Origin: Anaerolineales bacterium
GTDB lineage: Bacteria; Chloroflexota; Anaerolineae; Anaerolineales; Villigracilaceae
Reading direction: 5' to 3'
Length of the DNA: 64,000 bases
Assembly: GCA_030583905.1 (NCBI GenBank)
Contig: CP129481.1
Coordinates: forward strand, 1,240,001 to 1,304,000
The position numbers and the translations under genes are program-made. Under the pieces are notes generated by a model that did not search any database, had not been told where the DNA came from, and saw only the letters and a program-made list of their open reading frames with translations. Positions 1-8,829 of the stretch are shown piece after piece (position 1 is the first letter of the stretch; the number at the start of each line of letters is the position of its first letter).

Positions 1-915
1 GTACAAGCGTACGCGCAGTACACCGACTTTTTCGCCTTTTTCCGCGAGGAAGTTGGCGGTGGCTTGGGCGGTCTCGCCGCCGGAACCCATGACGATGACC
101 ACACGTTCCGCTTCGGGGTGACCGGCATAATCGAACAGGCGATATTGCCTGCCCGTGACTTGGGCGAACTTGTCCATCATCTCCTGCACGATGGCGGGGG
201 TGGTGGCGTAGAACGGGTTGACAGTCTCACGCGCCTGGAAGTACACATCGGGGTTCTGGGCGGTTCCGCGCAGGACGGGGCGGTCCGGGGTGAGGGCACG
301 AGCCCGATGGGCACGGATCAGGTCTCCATCAAGAAGGAGGCGGAGTTCGTCATCCGAGAGCGGGGTGATCTTGGCAACTTCGTGCGAGGTCCTGAAGCCG
401 TCAAAGAAATGAAGGAAGGGGATACGGCTCTTGAGGGTTGCCATCTGTGAGATGGCGGCGAAGTCCTGTGCTTCCTGCACGGAACCCGAACCGAGCAGCG
501 CCCAACCCGTCTGGCGGACTGCCATCACGTCCTGGTGGTCGCCGAAGATGGAGAGCCCCTGCGCGGCGATGGAGCGCGCGGCGACGTGGAAGACCGTGCT
601 GGTGAGTTCACCCGCGATCTTATACATGTTGGGGATCATCAACAGCAGACCCTGTGAGGCGGTGAAGGTGGTGGTGAGTGCGCCGGTTTGCAGTGCGCCG
701 TGGACCGTGCCCGCCGCGCCGCCTTCGGATTGCATTTCGACCACGAGGGGCACCGTGCCCCAGATGTTCTTTTTGTGTTTGGCTGACCATTCATCGGAAA
801 ATTCGCCCATCGCAGATGAAGGGGTGATCGGGTAAATGGCTATCACTTCATTGATGCGGTGCGCGACGGATGCTGTGGCTTCGTTGCCGTCGAGCGTTAT
901 GATGTTTTTGTTCAT
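1..915 (-). CDS. nifJ: Pyruvate:ferredoxin (flavodoxin) oxidoreductase, N-terminal part
   Basis: This is the first 305 codons of an open frame that runs off the left edge. The enzyme oxidatively decarboxylates pyruvate to acetyl-CoA with TPP and Fe-S clusters, reducing ferredoxin or flavodoxin in the cytoplasm. The N-terminus has the family opening LDGNEA, then IYPITPSSAMGE, EMQSEGGAAGTVHGAL and TTTFTASQGLLLMIPNMYKI, all typical of domain I. Full-length NifJ is roughly 1,170-1,200 residues, so domains II-VI lie outside the window. The ATG at 915 follows a strong AGAGGAG ribosome site 6 nt upstream. It suggests a ferredoxin-based anaerobic or facultative central metabolism. The call is firm. 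Substrate specificity (pyruvate versus another 2-oxoacid) rests on family resemblance. Confidence 0.93.
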   Translation of the reverse strand, partial: MNKNIITLDGNEATASVAHRINEVIAIYPITPSSAMGEFSDEWSAKHKKNIWGTVPLVVEMQSEGGAAGTVHGALQTGALTTTFTASQGLLLMIPNMYKIAGELTSTVFHVAARSIAAQGLSIFGDHQDVMAVRQTGWALLGSGSVQEAQDFAAISQMATLKSRIPFLHFFDGFRTSHEVAKITPLSDDELRLLLDGDLIRAHRARALTPDRPVLRGTAQNPDVYFQARETVNPFYATTPAIVQEMMDKFAQVTGRQYRLFDYAGHPEAERVVIVMGSGGETAQATANFLAEKGEKVGVLRVRLY

Positions 916-1119
916 GCTGGCTCCTCTAAAACGGGCGCATTGCCCGTGGTTTTTTCCTCAAGGAACAAGTGTATCCCCGTTGTACTTCAGCAGTTAGTTA
1001 TGTTCGGCTTAATTATGCGTGCCTGTTGTCATATTTTGGACAAGTTTGGTGGAAATAATGATACCTCATTTTTATGGGACATTTTGAAGGATTTTGTCTG
1101 TTTGTGTGCAGAGAAAAAA

Positions 1120-2037
1120 TCATTTTGAAATTGGCAGGAACCGCCATAATTGCACGATCAACGTCCCCGATGCGACGAGCGCCAGCCCGGCGACTTGCCT
1201 GCCGCCAAGCGGTTCATCCAGAAAGATCCATGCGAGGATGGCGATCTGCGGGAGCATGGTGCTGTTGATGATGCTGGATTCGACGGCGGTGAGCGTTTGC
1301 AGGGATTTGTTCCACAGCGTGAAGGCAAGCGCGGTGTTGACCAGCGCCAGCCAGCCGATGATGCCCCATTGCTGGATGGTCAACATGCCGACGCCCTGTG
1401 TGAAAAGTCCGATGACCAGCATGAGCACGCCTCCGACTCCCATACTGATGGTGGTGACCGTCAGCGGGTTGATCCTGCCATGTGAGTTGATCCTTCTCCC
1501 AAGGACGGACGCCGCCGAGTTTGCCGTCACACCGACCAATGCGGCAGCGAAGCCGATGATCTGTCCACCGTCCACGGAGAGCGGCAGGAAATAGACCAGC
1601 GCACCCACGATGGAAAGAAAGATCCCGCCCCATTGCAGGAGGGAAGTCCGCTCGTGCAGGCTGAACATGCTGTACACTGCGATAAAGATGGGGGAGAAGT
1701 TCAGGAGCAGGGTCAATGTGGAGGCGGGCAGCAAGGCAAGCCCCACGAATTGTGCGCCTTGTGCCAATGTGTAATACACCACCCCAAGGATGACCAATTC
1801 CGCCCATTGAAATTTGGAAAGTCCGCGGACGGTTTGGACATGTTCCCGGTTAAAGACCACCAGCGGGAACAGGCAGAGAAATGCGAGCGTGTAACGGATG
1901 CCCGCAAATGTGACGGGCGGAAGGTCGGCTTTTAACCCGATCTTGATCAACACCCAGGATGTTGACCAAAGGAAGGTGACAAATAAAGCTTGAAGAACTG
2001 CGGTGAGATGATGTTTGTTCGACGACGTTGCGGGCAT
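1120..2037 (-). CDS. EamA/DMT-family transporter
   Basis: A 305-residue membrane protein of the drug/metabolite transporter superfamily, with ten predicted hydrophobic segments arranged as two EamA repeats. The first repeat opens near residue 12 with LFVTFLWSTSWVLIK and the second near residue 165 with IGFAAALVGVTANSAASVLG. The FLWSTSWVLIK and ESSIINSTMLPQIAILAW stretches are typical of this family, which exports small metabolites or amino acids. The substrate cannot be told from sequence. The frame extends upstream to 2328, but that would overlap the NUDIX gene by nearly 300 nt. The ATG at 2037 lies 2 nt after the NUDIX stop, so the two are probably co-transcribed and translationally coupled. 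Confidence 0.88.
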   Translation of the reverse strand: MPATSSNKHHLTAVLQALFVTFLWSTSWVLIKIGLKADLPPVTFAGIRYTLAFLCLFPLVVFNREHVQTVRGLSKFQWAELVILGVVYYTLAQGAQFVGLALLPASTLTLLLNFSPIFIAVYSMFSLHERTSLLQWGGIFLSIVGALVYFLPLSVDGGQIIGFAAALVGVTANSAASVLGRRINSHGRINPLTVTTISMGVGGVLMLVIGLFTQGVGMLTIQQWGIIGWLALVNTALAFTLWNKSLQTLTAVESSIINSTMLPQIAILAWIFLDEPLGGRQVAGLALVASGTLIVQLWRFLPISK

Positions 2038-2039
2038 TC

Positions 2040-2579
2040 TTATTTGGGATGGGTCTCCAGTGTTGATTTTGCCATCAGCAGCGCTGCCAGCGTTTTCGCA
2101 TCGGGCATATCGCCATGTTCCGCCATTTGCAGCGCCTGTTTGACGGGGATCTTCTCCACTGAAAGGAATTCGTCGGCGTCCGCTTCGAGGGGATTGGGTT
2201 TCAAGTCCGTGGCGAGGAAGACACCCATGTATTCGGTCGAGTAACCAGGCGCGAGGTAGAACGAGCCGACGTAGGTCAGGGTTCCAGCCTCCATGCCTGT
2301 CTCCTCGCGGACTTCGCGCGCGGCGCACTGATCGAACGGCTCGTCCCCGTCGCGCGTCCCGGCGGGCAGTTCGAGCAGATCCATGCCGGCGGCGTGACGG
2401 TATTGGCGGACGAAAAGCAGGTTGCCGTCATCATCGACGGGGATGATGATGACCGAGCCGCCATGTTCCACGATATCGAATTTGGTCTCGCGCCCGTCCG
2501 GGGTTTTCATGGTGTCGCGGCGGATGGTGAAGGCGCGTCCCTTCATGAGGGTTTCGGAATGGATGAGTTCGAATGACAT
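2040..2579 (-). CDS. NUDIX hydrolase, ADP-ribose pyrophosphatase-like
   Basis: A cytoplasmic hydrolase of about 179 residues that splits nucleoside diphosphates linked to another group. A complete NUDIX box is visible (GTRDGDEPFDQCAA followed by REVREETG), fitting G-x5-E-x7-REVxEExG. Upstream of the box, VRQYRHAAGMDLLELPAG is the signature of the ADP-ribose pyrophosphatase subgroup. The start at 2579 is preferred over the upstream codon at 2600, because an AAGGGA ribosome site precedes it and the upstream extension overlaps the terminator of the preceding gene. It is followed directly by the EamA gene. The exact substrate (ADP-ribose, ADP-sugars or GDP-sugars) is not determined. Confidence 0.88.
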   Translation of the reverse strand: MSFELIHSETLMKGRAFTIRRDTMKTPDGRETKFDIVEHGGSVIIIPVDDDGNLLFVRQYRHAAGMDLLELPAGTRDGDEPFDQCAAREVREETGMEAGTLTYVGSFYLAPGYSTEYMGVFLATDLKPNPLEADADEFLSVEKIPVKQALQMAEHGDMPDAKTLAALLMAKSTLETHPK

Positions 2580-2598
2580 GGCGGATTCCCTTTCAATC

Positions 2599-2628
2599 AA
2601 AAAAGCCCAGGCAGTGTGACCTGGGCTT
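2599..2628 (-). terminator. Rho-independent terminator after the LysM lipoprotein gene
   Basis: Read on the minus strand, AAGCCCAGG and CCTGGGCTT form a perfect 9-bp stem with an 8-nt loop (arms 2603-2611 and 2620-2628), followed at once by a run of six T. It sits 15 nt past the stop of the LysM lipoprotein gene and just before the NUDIX gene, so it separates the two transcripts. Confidence 0.88.
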
Positions 2629-2642
2629 CGATGTTCCTTGCG

Positions 2643-3368
2643 TTACGGGATTTGCAGTGACTGCCCGACGGTCAGCGAGGCGGAAACCGAAATTCCGTTC
2701 GCCGAGGCAATCGTGGCGGGATCGATGTCGCCGAATTTACAGGCGATGCTGTAGATCGTATCGCCGCTGGCAACGACGTGGGTCGCAGGGCGCGCCACCA
2801 AATTGCGGGCGGTCGGGAACGAGCCGCTCTGCGGGATCGTGAGCACGGTTCCTACCATCAGGCTGTTCGCCTGCGCGCTGGTCAAGCCGCTGAGGCGCAG
2901 AAGATCGTTCGGGTCCACATTGAAGCGGCGGGCGATGCACCAGGGCCACTCGCCCTTTTGCAGGGTGTAGGTGGCGGGGCGTGTGCCGGGCGGGACGGCG
3001 GTTGAGGCGGGCGCGATGGTGGAGATGATATTCGTCGGCGTGCTGACAAGTTCACTGACATCCGGGGTGGCGGTGTCGATCACGTCATTTTCCGGCGTGA
3101 TGACCGTCCCCTCTTCGACCGGCTGGGGAGTCGTGGGATCACCGCCTTCTGCGATGGTGGTTTGCGCTGCGGCAGTCTGCTTGGCAAATTCCTCGATCAT
3201 TGCCATGGGATTATCCACCGAGGGGAACGGCGAAACGAACAATCCCTCCGGAAGAAGAGTCGGCGTTGCTTCAGGCGCGGATGACAAAGATTGTGTGCAG
3301 GCGGAAAGCAGCATTGCCGATAAAACAATGACCGTGATCGCCAGCAAACCGCGTGGTTTTTTATTCAT
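2643..3368 (-). CDS. LysM-domain lipoprotein
   Basis: A 241-residue exported lipoprotein. The signal peptide ends in a lipobox (LSAMLLSAC), so the mature protein should be lipid-anchored on the outer face of the membrane. A low-complexity Thr/Pro/Val-rich linker follows. Two LysM modules come near the C-terminus: one beginning TYTLQKGEWPWCIARRF and one beginning THVVASGDTIYSIACKFG. LysM modules bind N-acetylglucosamine polymers, so peptidoglycan or another glycan is the likely ligand. No catalytic domain is seen. The start at 3368 follows a GAGGAGAAACT ribosome site, so the longer frame up to 3410 is rejected. It has its own terminator at 2599-2628. Confidence 0.85.
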   Translation of the reverse strand: MNKKPRGLLAITVIVLSAMLLSACTQSLSSAPEATPTLLPEGLFVSPFPSVDNPMAMIEEFAKQTAAAQTTIAEGGDPTTPQPVEEGTVITPENDVIDTATPDVSELVSTPTNIISTIAPASTAVPPGTRPATYTLQKGEWPWCIARRFNVDPNDLLRLSGLTSAQANSLMVGTVLTIPQSGSFPTARNLVARPATHVVASGDTIYSIACKFGDIDPATIASANGISVSASLTVGQSLQIP

Positions 3369-3439
3369 AGTTTCTCCTCTTTCGACATAATCAACCAAAG
3401 ATGGTAGCACATCAAGTTTAAAGCGTCAAGCCGCGCAAG

Positions 3440-5419
3440 TCATGGATTGCAATTAAATGACAACAAAACCTGGCGGATACGTTCTTCGCCTCCCCCTTGA
3501 CCTTCTGCCTGAATCTGCTCCCAAACCGTACACACGCCGCGGCGGGTGCGCGCGTCCTTTTCAAGCATCGCATGGGACAGGTTTTCCGCAGTCTGCAGAT
3601 TCCCCGTCAGCGCATAGGCTTCGATGAAGACCAGCCATTCGTTCGGGTCTTGCGCGGAATAACCCAGCGACATAGCTTCATTCCCAAGCGCGACGACTCC
3701 CTCATAATCGCCTTGCTGTTGCGCCAGTTCCGCTTTGGTGAAGAAATAGCACCATTCATGCTTCGGTTCAGGGAAGAACATCGGAACGGCAGGCGTGGCG
3801 GGGTTTGGGATGATGCGCGATACATCTGATAGCGGGATGGCTTGCGTCAGCACATCGCGCTCGCGCGAGTAGGTGACGGCGTCGCCGCGATTTGGGTCGA
3901 GCACGCGCAGGCATCCGTTGCGCGGCATGTAGATGACCACGGCTTGCGAAGTGGAACTGTTGAACGTCACCGTGCGGTAGGGATAGGTGATGGAAATGCC
4001 TTTTTCCAATGCGGGCAATGTCGCGCCGCCGATGCGCTTCTCAGTGTAGAGCAGCATGTAGGGCAGGTCGGCGCGGGCGTAGTCGGGCGCGTACATCCAG
4101 TTGATAGGCGCGGTGAAGGAGTTGTCGGTTTCGTAGTCGATTGGCATTTCGTGGGTGAGCAGCAGGGTGTTCGGCTCCAGTGCTGGGATGCGCCACGCGA
4201 GTTGCCAATAGATTTCGCCCTGCTTTTGCCAGTCGCGGCGGAAGATGTTGGCATTGAAGAATTGCTGTCCGATGCCGAGTGAGATGACGACAGCGAAGGC
4301 GATTGTTCGCGCGCGGGGATTTTTGATAAGCAGTTCGAGCAAACCGAGCAGGAAGACCGTCCCGCCGATCATCAGCGAGACCATGAAGCGATCATAGGAC
4401 GATTGCAGGGTGAGCGGGAGTCCCGCCGCGAGGGTGGGCAGACGTCCCAGTAGAATGCCGAGGATGCCGATGCCCATCAGTGAGAGCGCGAAGGGAACGT
4501 CACGTTCGTCGGCGGGCGCGGAGCGGAGCAGGTAGGGGATGAGGAAAATGACCCCGAGCGCAACCAGCCCCAACGTTAGGAGTGAGGCGGGCGCGGGCAG
4601 GGAGGTGAAGGTCAGCACGAGGACTTGAGTCCAGATGTAGAGTCCCGCTTTCCAGAGGGCATCCAGCGCCTGAGTCAAAAAGAAAAAGAGATTGGGCGAT
4701 TGTGTTGCGGTGACTTCGTAGGAGTTGTAGGGACCGAAGCGGTAGTAGTAGAACAGCCACGCGGCGTTGAGAATCCAGATGAGCAGGTAGGGGAGCCAGA
4801 TTTTGAATGCCTGTGTGAAGCGTTGGATGAAACCGCCTTGAAAGAAGACGAGCAGGAAGAGGAAGCGGATGCCTTCGATGCCGAAGAAGTATTCGGTGGG
4901 GAAGATGCCGAGCAGTTGTAGGAGCAGGGCGATGAGCGTGTCGGTGGGTTTGCGCGTGCGTAGGGCTTTGAAGGTGAAGCCGAACGAGAAGAGATAAAAA
5001 ATGAAGGGAATGAGTTCCTGATTGATGTGCGTCAGCGCGACCCAGTGCTGGCTGTAGCCCGGGAAGACGAGCATGAACAACGCGGCGATGAAGGCGGTGG
5101 ATTTGCGCGTTGGGAAGATTTGCGAGAACATCCACCATGCGGTGAGACCGAGCGCAAAGCGGACGACGAGCGCGAAGACCTGCCACGCCAGCGGATGAAT
5201 CGGGATCAGGCTGGTGGTGACGTGGAAGATCGGTCCGAGGAACGGGCGGAAGGGCGCGAAGGCGGGCGTGAACTCGGCGGGACCGAGGAACTGCGCGATC
5301 CACGCGAAGGGCCAGTCGTCCCAGTAGAAGCCTGTGACGGGGAGGAGGGTTCCGTAGGCGAGGATGGTGAGGACGGCGAAGAGTGCGATGTGATGTTTTG
5401 TGGTGGGGCGGAAGGGCAT
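3440..5419 (-). CDS. Large polytopic membrane protein, glycosyltransferase-C-like, unknown function
   Basis: A 659-residue protein with about ten or more membrane helices in residues 10-385, then a soluble C-terminal part of about 270 residues. The first extracytoplasmic loop holds GFYWDDWPF. An Asp-Asp pair just after helix 1 is typical of GT-C type lipid-linked sugar transferases and of related membrane proteins common in Chloroflexota. The C-terminal region (AELAQQQGDYEGVVALGNEA and what follows) looks like a tetratricopeptide-type helical repeat. No closer family could be recognised and the function is not assigned. It is a single gene on the minus strand. An AT-rich insert lies directly upstream of its start. 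Confidence 0.6.
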   Translation of the reverse strand: MPFRPTTKHHIALFAVLTILAYGTLLPVTGFYWDDWPFAWIAQFLGPAEFTPAFAPFRPFLGPIFHVTTSLIPIHPLAWQVFALVVRFALGLTAWWMFSQIFPTRKSTAFIAALFMLVFPGYSQHWVALTHINQELIPFIFYLFSFGFTFKALRTRKPTDTLIALLLQLLGIFPTEYFFGIEGIRFLFLLVFFQGGFIQRFTQAFKIWLPYLLIWILNAAWLFYYYRFGPYNSYEVTATQSPNLFFFLTQALDALWKAGLYIWTQVLVLTFTSLPAPASLLTLGLVALGVIFLIPYLLRSAPADERDVPFALSLMGIGILGILLGRLPTLAAGLPLTLQSSYDRFMVSLMIGGTVFLLGLLELLIKNPRARTIAFAVVISLGIGQQFFNANIFRRDWQKQGEIYWQLAWRIPALEPNTLLLTHEMPIDYETDNSFTAPINWMYAPDYARADLPYMLLYTEKRIGGATLPALEKGISITYPYRTVTFNSSTSQAVVIYMPRNGCLRVLDPNRGDAVTYSRERDVLTQAIPLSDVSRIIPNPATPAVPMFFPEPKHEWCYFFTKAELAQQQGDYEGVVALGNEAMSLGYSAQDPNEWLVFIEAYALTGNLQTAENLSHAMLEKDARTRRGVCTVWEQIQAEGQGGGEERIRQVLLSFNCNP

Positions 5420-5538
5420 TCAGTAATTATAACCAGTTGGGAAAAACAGAACAGCAACCGCTTTTACGTTAAAGATAGTTTCTACAAGCTATGTCAGCCC
5501 ACTTTTTTCTTATACGACTTCATTACTTTATTTATAAT

Positions 5539-7290
5539 CTAAAATGGCGGTTCATCAAAACCCCAATCATCAGGAAAGTCAGGCGGTGACATATCAAAAT
5601 TATCATCAATCTTAACCGCCTGCTTTGTTTCTTCTTTGCCAGTTTGATTATTTAGAGTTGTTGGTATTGAAAGTTTAGCAGACAAAATTTTATCCTTAAG
5701 TTCATTGAACTTAATAAACTCCTGGCTTCCTGCTGGTATTTCTATTTGCTCTGCAACATATCTTGCAACAATTGGCTTAGAAGGTCCAAGCATGTTAATT
5801 GCTTCTTCTTCTATTTTTTTATAATCACTAAAGACCTTTCTCATTGTCTTTTCGAAATCGATGCCGAAAACTGAAAAATTTTCATGTATAAACCAATCAG
5901 TTTCGCTGATAATTTTATCTGCGCCTTGCACTTCTAATGTACTCAATAAGTCTTTTCTTTGGTCGCCTTTGGAGTCATGCTCATTATCGTTGTCAAAAAT
6001 TACATAATTTGGAATTCCATACGCACTAAAAAACCTCCACCACTTTGCTAAGTTGCCTTTACCCATCACAGGCACAATAGCAATGCCTGATTTTTCAACA
6101 TCTAAACCAACTTTTTCCAGATAAATTTTTAGGGCAAATTGTTCTGTTTGTCCTTCTACTAAAATGACTCGCTTGGCAAATAAGCCAGATAATATTTCAT
6201 ACGTTCCGTGTTTCGCGTAAAATGGCAATATTGTATTTTCAGTGGTTCGTGCTCCATCTGAGCCATAAAGGATGCAAAATTCTGCCAGTGATTTTGCATT
6301 AACTTGAACAATTTGGGTTGAGTTAGTTTCCTTTCTAACCAACACGATTCCATCAAGCCCCATTAAGTTTACAAAGGCGGGACTGTGGGTAGTTAAGATT
6401 ACTTGTAAGCCATCATTTGTAAATTCCTGTATCTTTCTGGATAGCCATAATTGGGCTAATGGATGTAAGTGAGCCTCTGGTTCTTCGATTGCTAAAACGA
6501 TACCGCCGTGAAATGTTTTAGCATAAGCGTGGGCAAAGGCTAATGCTAAAACTTGTTCCTCCCCTGTACCAAGTTCTTCGAGGTTTCTGGTTTCCATACC
6601 TTCAACAGGCAACACTCTTAAGGATTGAAAATAATTGCTTGGGTCATATGCTGAAAAATCAAGTAAAAGTCTATAAGTCATGCCTTCGAGCATGGATGCA
6701 AATTGATTTTGTAAACCTGTTTGAAAACTGGCGAATTCTGTTACTTCTTCAAATATCTTCTTGATTTCACTAAACTTTTCTTTCAGCCTTTTTACTCGAT
6801 CTGGGTCATCAACTAATCGTTTGTGGAATCTTTTCATGAGTTTAGACAATAAAGTCCATTTGTTCGTGTAACTCATTTGGTACGATAATCGCCTATCAGC
6901 GCCGATCATCACAACGGTGCATTGGTCCAGGATTTTTTTGTTGACGAAACTATTATCAGATAGTTTATATTCAGCGCCATTTCCGCCATGCTGATATTTC
7001 CAAGATATTCCATTTACATAGCCATTATTACCTCTAACCCCACTTAAACCAACTTTTATTGAAATTGCTCCGCTTTGAGGATTTCTTTCCCAGAATTCAT
7101 GGTCGTCAGGCTCATGATTTCCTGCCCAAGATTCACCTAAAAGTAAGTCAAGCGCACGCATAATATTAGATTTTCCCGCATTGTTTTCTCCAATCAAAAT
7201 TAGTGGGGAAGCCTTTGGAAAATCAATATGAATTTTATTGTGAATTGAACGGAAGTTTTCAATTTCGATATAATTTAGACGACTGGGCAT
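5539..7290 (-). CDS. OLD-family ATP-dependent nuclease (AAA ATPase + TOPRIM)
   Basis: A 583-residue protein of the overcoming-lysogenization-defect family. The N-terminal ABC-type ATPase has a Walker A (GENNAGKS, residues 34-41) and a Walker B with LAIEEPEAHLHP near residue 265. The C-terminal TOPRIM nuclease opens with VILVEGQTEQ near residue 375 and carries the acidic pair in IFDNDNEHD near residue 430. OLD proteins are DNA nucleases, several of which act in phage defence. No UvrD-like helicase lies next to it, so this is a stand-alone (class 1-type) OLD and not a Gabija pair. GGAGGTTATTAA precedes the ATG. The gene and its flanks are clearly richer in A+T than the neighbours, which suggests horizontal acquisition. 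Confidence 0.9.
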   Translation of the reverse strand: MPSRLNYIEIENFRSIHNKIHIDFPKASPLILIGENNAGKSNIMRALDLLLGESWAGNHEPDDHEFWERNPQSGAISIKVGLSGVRGNNGYVNGISWKYQHGGNGAEYKLSDNSFVNKKILDQCTVVMIGADRRLSYQMSYTNKWTLLSKLMKRFHKRLVDDPDRVKRLKEKFSEIKKIFEEVTEFASFQTGLQNQFASMLEGMTYRLLLDFSAYDPSNYFQSLRVLPVEGMETRNLEELGTGEEQVLALAFAHAYAKTFHGGIVLAIEEPEAHLHPLAQLWLSRKIQEFTNDGLQVILTTHSPAFVNLMGLDGIVLVRKETNSTQIVQVNAKSLAEFCILYGSDGARTTENTILPFYAKHGTYEILSGLFAKRVILVEGQTEQFALKIYLEKVGLDVEKSGIAIVPVMGKGNLAKWWRFFSAYGIPNYVIFDNDNEHDSKGDQRKDLLSTLEVQGADKIISETDWFIHENFSVFGIDFEKTMRKVFSDYKKIEEEAINMLGPSKPIVARYVAEQIEIPAGSQEFIKFNELKDKILSAKLSIPTTLNNQTGKEETKQAVKIDDNFDMSPPDFPDDWGFDEPPF

Positions 7291-7439
7291 TTAATAACCT
7301 CCTAGACCTCAACATTTCATTATTCACAAAAGACTTTTTGTACAAGGCGGCGGGCTAACTATGGTTAATACAACATTTTTTCTGTCTAATCCCTTATATC
7401 CATACATTATACAACGACAACACGCTCCAAGACAGTCTG

Positions 7440-8477
7440 CTACCCCTCCACCGCGAACACATTCACTGCCTGATTCTTGCCTTCGAAAACGACCTTCCCC
7501 AGATCCTCCACGGCGATGGAGGCGGGCAGTCCCTTGCGGGTGTTCTCATCGATCAGAAGCGGATACAGCACTTCCTTGGTGTATTCCTCGATGCGCGAGG
7601 CAAGGTTGACCGTGTCACCGATGCAGGTGTAGATGGCGCGACTCTGCGTCCCTGTGTATCCCGCCACCATCTTGCCCGAGGCGATCCCAATGCCGATGCG
7701 GATGGGCGTCTTTCCCTGCGCCAGTTGATCCTTGTTGAAAACCTTGAGCTGTTCCAGCATCTGCAACGCCGCGCGCACGGACTTTTCGCGGTGGTCTTCA
7801 TAGAAGATCGGCGCGCCGAACATGGCGAGCAGCCCGTCGCCGATGATCTGATTGACGGTGCCGTCATTTTTTGTGATGGCGTCGAACATCATGCTGAAAT
7901 ACTGGTTGAGCAGGTCGATCGACTCGGCGGGCTCCTGATTCTCGGCGATCGCAGTAAACGAACGGATGTCCGCAAACAGCACGCTGGCGGTCACCTGTTT
8001 GCCGCCCAGCGAAAAACCGGTCCGCAGCAATTCCTCCGCCACCTCCTCCGTGGCGAAGGTCTTGAACAATTTGCGCTGTTCGTCGCGCAGGCGTTTCTTT
8101 TCAAGGCTGGCATTCACCCGCGCGCGCAGGAGCACGGAATTGATCGGCTTCACCAGATAATCCTCCGCGCCGAGTTCCACGCACTTGACGACCGCATCCA
8201 GTTCGTCCACAGCCGAGGTCATGATGATGGGGATCTGCCGCAGTTCTGCGTCCTTCAGGCAGGCTTCCAGCACTTCAAAACCGTTCATCACCGGCATGTC
8301 GATGTCGAGCAGCACAAGGTCGAAACTGCCCGAACGGATCTTCTCCAGCCCCTCCAGACCGTTCTCGGCGGTCTCCACGGCATGTCCCTGCATTTCAAGG
8401 TTGCGCGAAAGCAGCATGCGATTGACCTTGTTGTCATCGATCACGAGCAGGCGGGCGGGTTCGGATGGATTGGACAT
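7440..8477 (-). CDS. Response regulator with class III nucleotidyl cyclase domain
   Basis: A 345-residue cytoplasmic signalling protein. The N-terminal receiver domain (residues about 9-125) has the acidic pair in LLVIDDNK, the phospho-acceptor Asp58 in LVLLDIDMP, and the Lys of YLVKPIN. A class III adenylate/guanylate cyclase domain occupies about 155-335. LFADIRSFT and GDGLLAMFGAP supply the two metal-binding Asp residues. TCIGDTVNLASRIE carries the transition-state Asn and Arg. All catalytic residues seem present, so it should make cAMP or cGMP when phosphorylated. It lies 4 nt after the HPt gene and the 7-GAF kinase, which are the obvious phosphodonors. The nucleotide specificity is not decided. 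Confidence 0.92.
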   Translation of the reverse strand: MSNPSEPARLLVIDDNKVNRMLLSRNLEMQGHAVETAENGLEGLEKIRSGSFDLVLLDIDMPVMNGFEVLEACLKDAELRQIPIIMTSAVDELDAVVKCVELGAEDYLVKPINSVLLRARVNASLEKKRLRDEQRKLFKTFATEEVAEELLRTGFSLGGKQVTASVLFADIRSFTAIAENQEPAESIDLLNQYFSMMFDAITKNDGTVNQIIGDGLLAMFGAPIFYEDHREKSVRAALQMLEQLKVFNKDQLAQGKTPIRIGIGIASGKMVAGYTGTQSRAIYTCIGDTVNLASRIEEYTKEVLYPLLIDENTRKGLPASIAVEDLGKVVFEGKNQAVNVFAVEG

Positions 8478-8481
8478 TGGA

Positions 8482-8829
8482 TCACTTCAATTCCTTCAAA
8501 TGCTGGATGACATCTGTCACCGCTTCTTCCAGGACCTGAAGCCTGTTTCCCGTGTCGAGGTTGTTCTCACGCCCCATCGTTTCCAACTCGCGCGCCAGAT
8601 CCGTCAGCCGATACGCCCCGAACGTCGCCGCATTGGATTTGAGTGTGTGCGCCGCCCGCCGGAAGGAATCGGCATCCTGCGCGGCAAGCGCATCCTTCAA
8701 CTGCGCCACCTGGCTGGGCAGGTCCTCGATCAAGGTGTCGATCAATTCCATGATGAAATCCCCGCCTGTGGATTCCCGTAATGTGTTGAACGTGTTCAAG
8801 TCAATGACAGTCATATCTCTCCGATTCAT
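8482..8829 (-). CDS. HPt (histidine phosphotransfer) domain protein
   Basis: A 115-residue stand-alone phosphotransfer protein. The helical HPt core carries the phospho-accepting His61 in [16 protein letters not shown], the standard motif. The ATG at 8829 overlaps the stop of the upstream kinase (ATGA). A second ATG at 8814 has a closer GGAGAG site and may be the true start, giving 110 residues. Its place between a hybrid kinase with two receiver domains and a REC-cyclase indicates it relays phosphate from the kinase receiver to the cyclase receiver (His-Asp-His-Asp). That relay is inferred from gene order. Confidence 0.9.
   Translation of the reverse strand: MNRRDMTVIDLNTFNTLRESTGGDFIMELIDTLIEDLPSQVAQLKDALAAQDADSFRRAAHTLKSNAATFGAYRLTDLARELETMGRENNLDTGNRLQVLEEAVTDVIQHLKELK

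Noticed and set aside
859..1128. An 89-residue open frame on the plus strand over the PFOR start and the following gap
   Set aside because: It is antisense to the PFOR gene over its first part, has no ribosome site and no recognisable family, and the strong minus-strand start at 915 explains the region.
5539..8477. Gabija-type (GajA/GajB) defence pair
   Set aside because: The OLD protein has no UvrD/PcrA-like helicase neighbour; the next gene is a response regulator with a cyclase domain.
7440..8477. CBASS or Pycsar effector system built around the cyclase next to the OLD gene
   Set aside because: The cyclase is a receiver-controlled class III enzyme in a histidine kinase operon with chromosomal base composition. 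No effector gene accompanies it.
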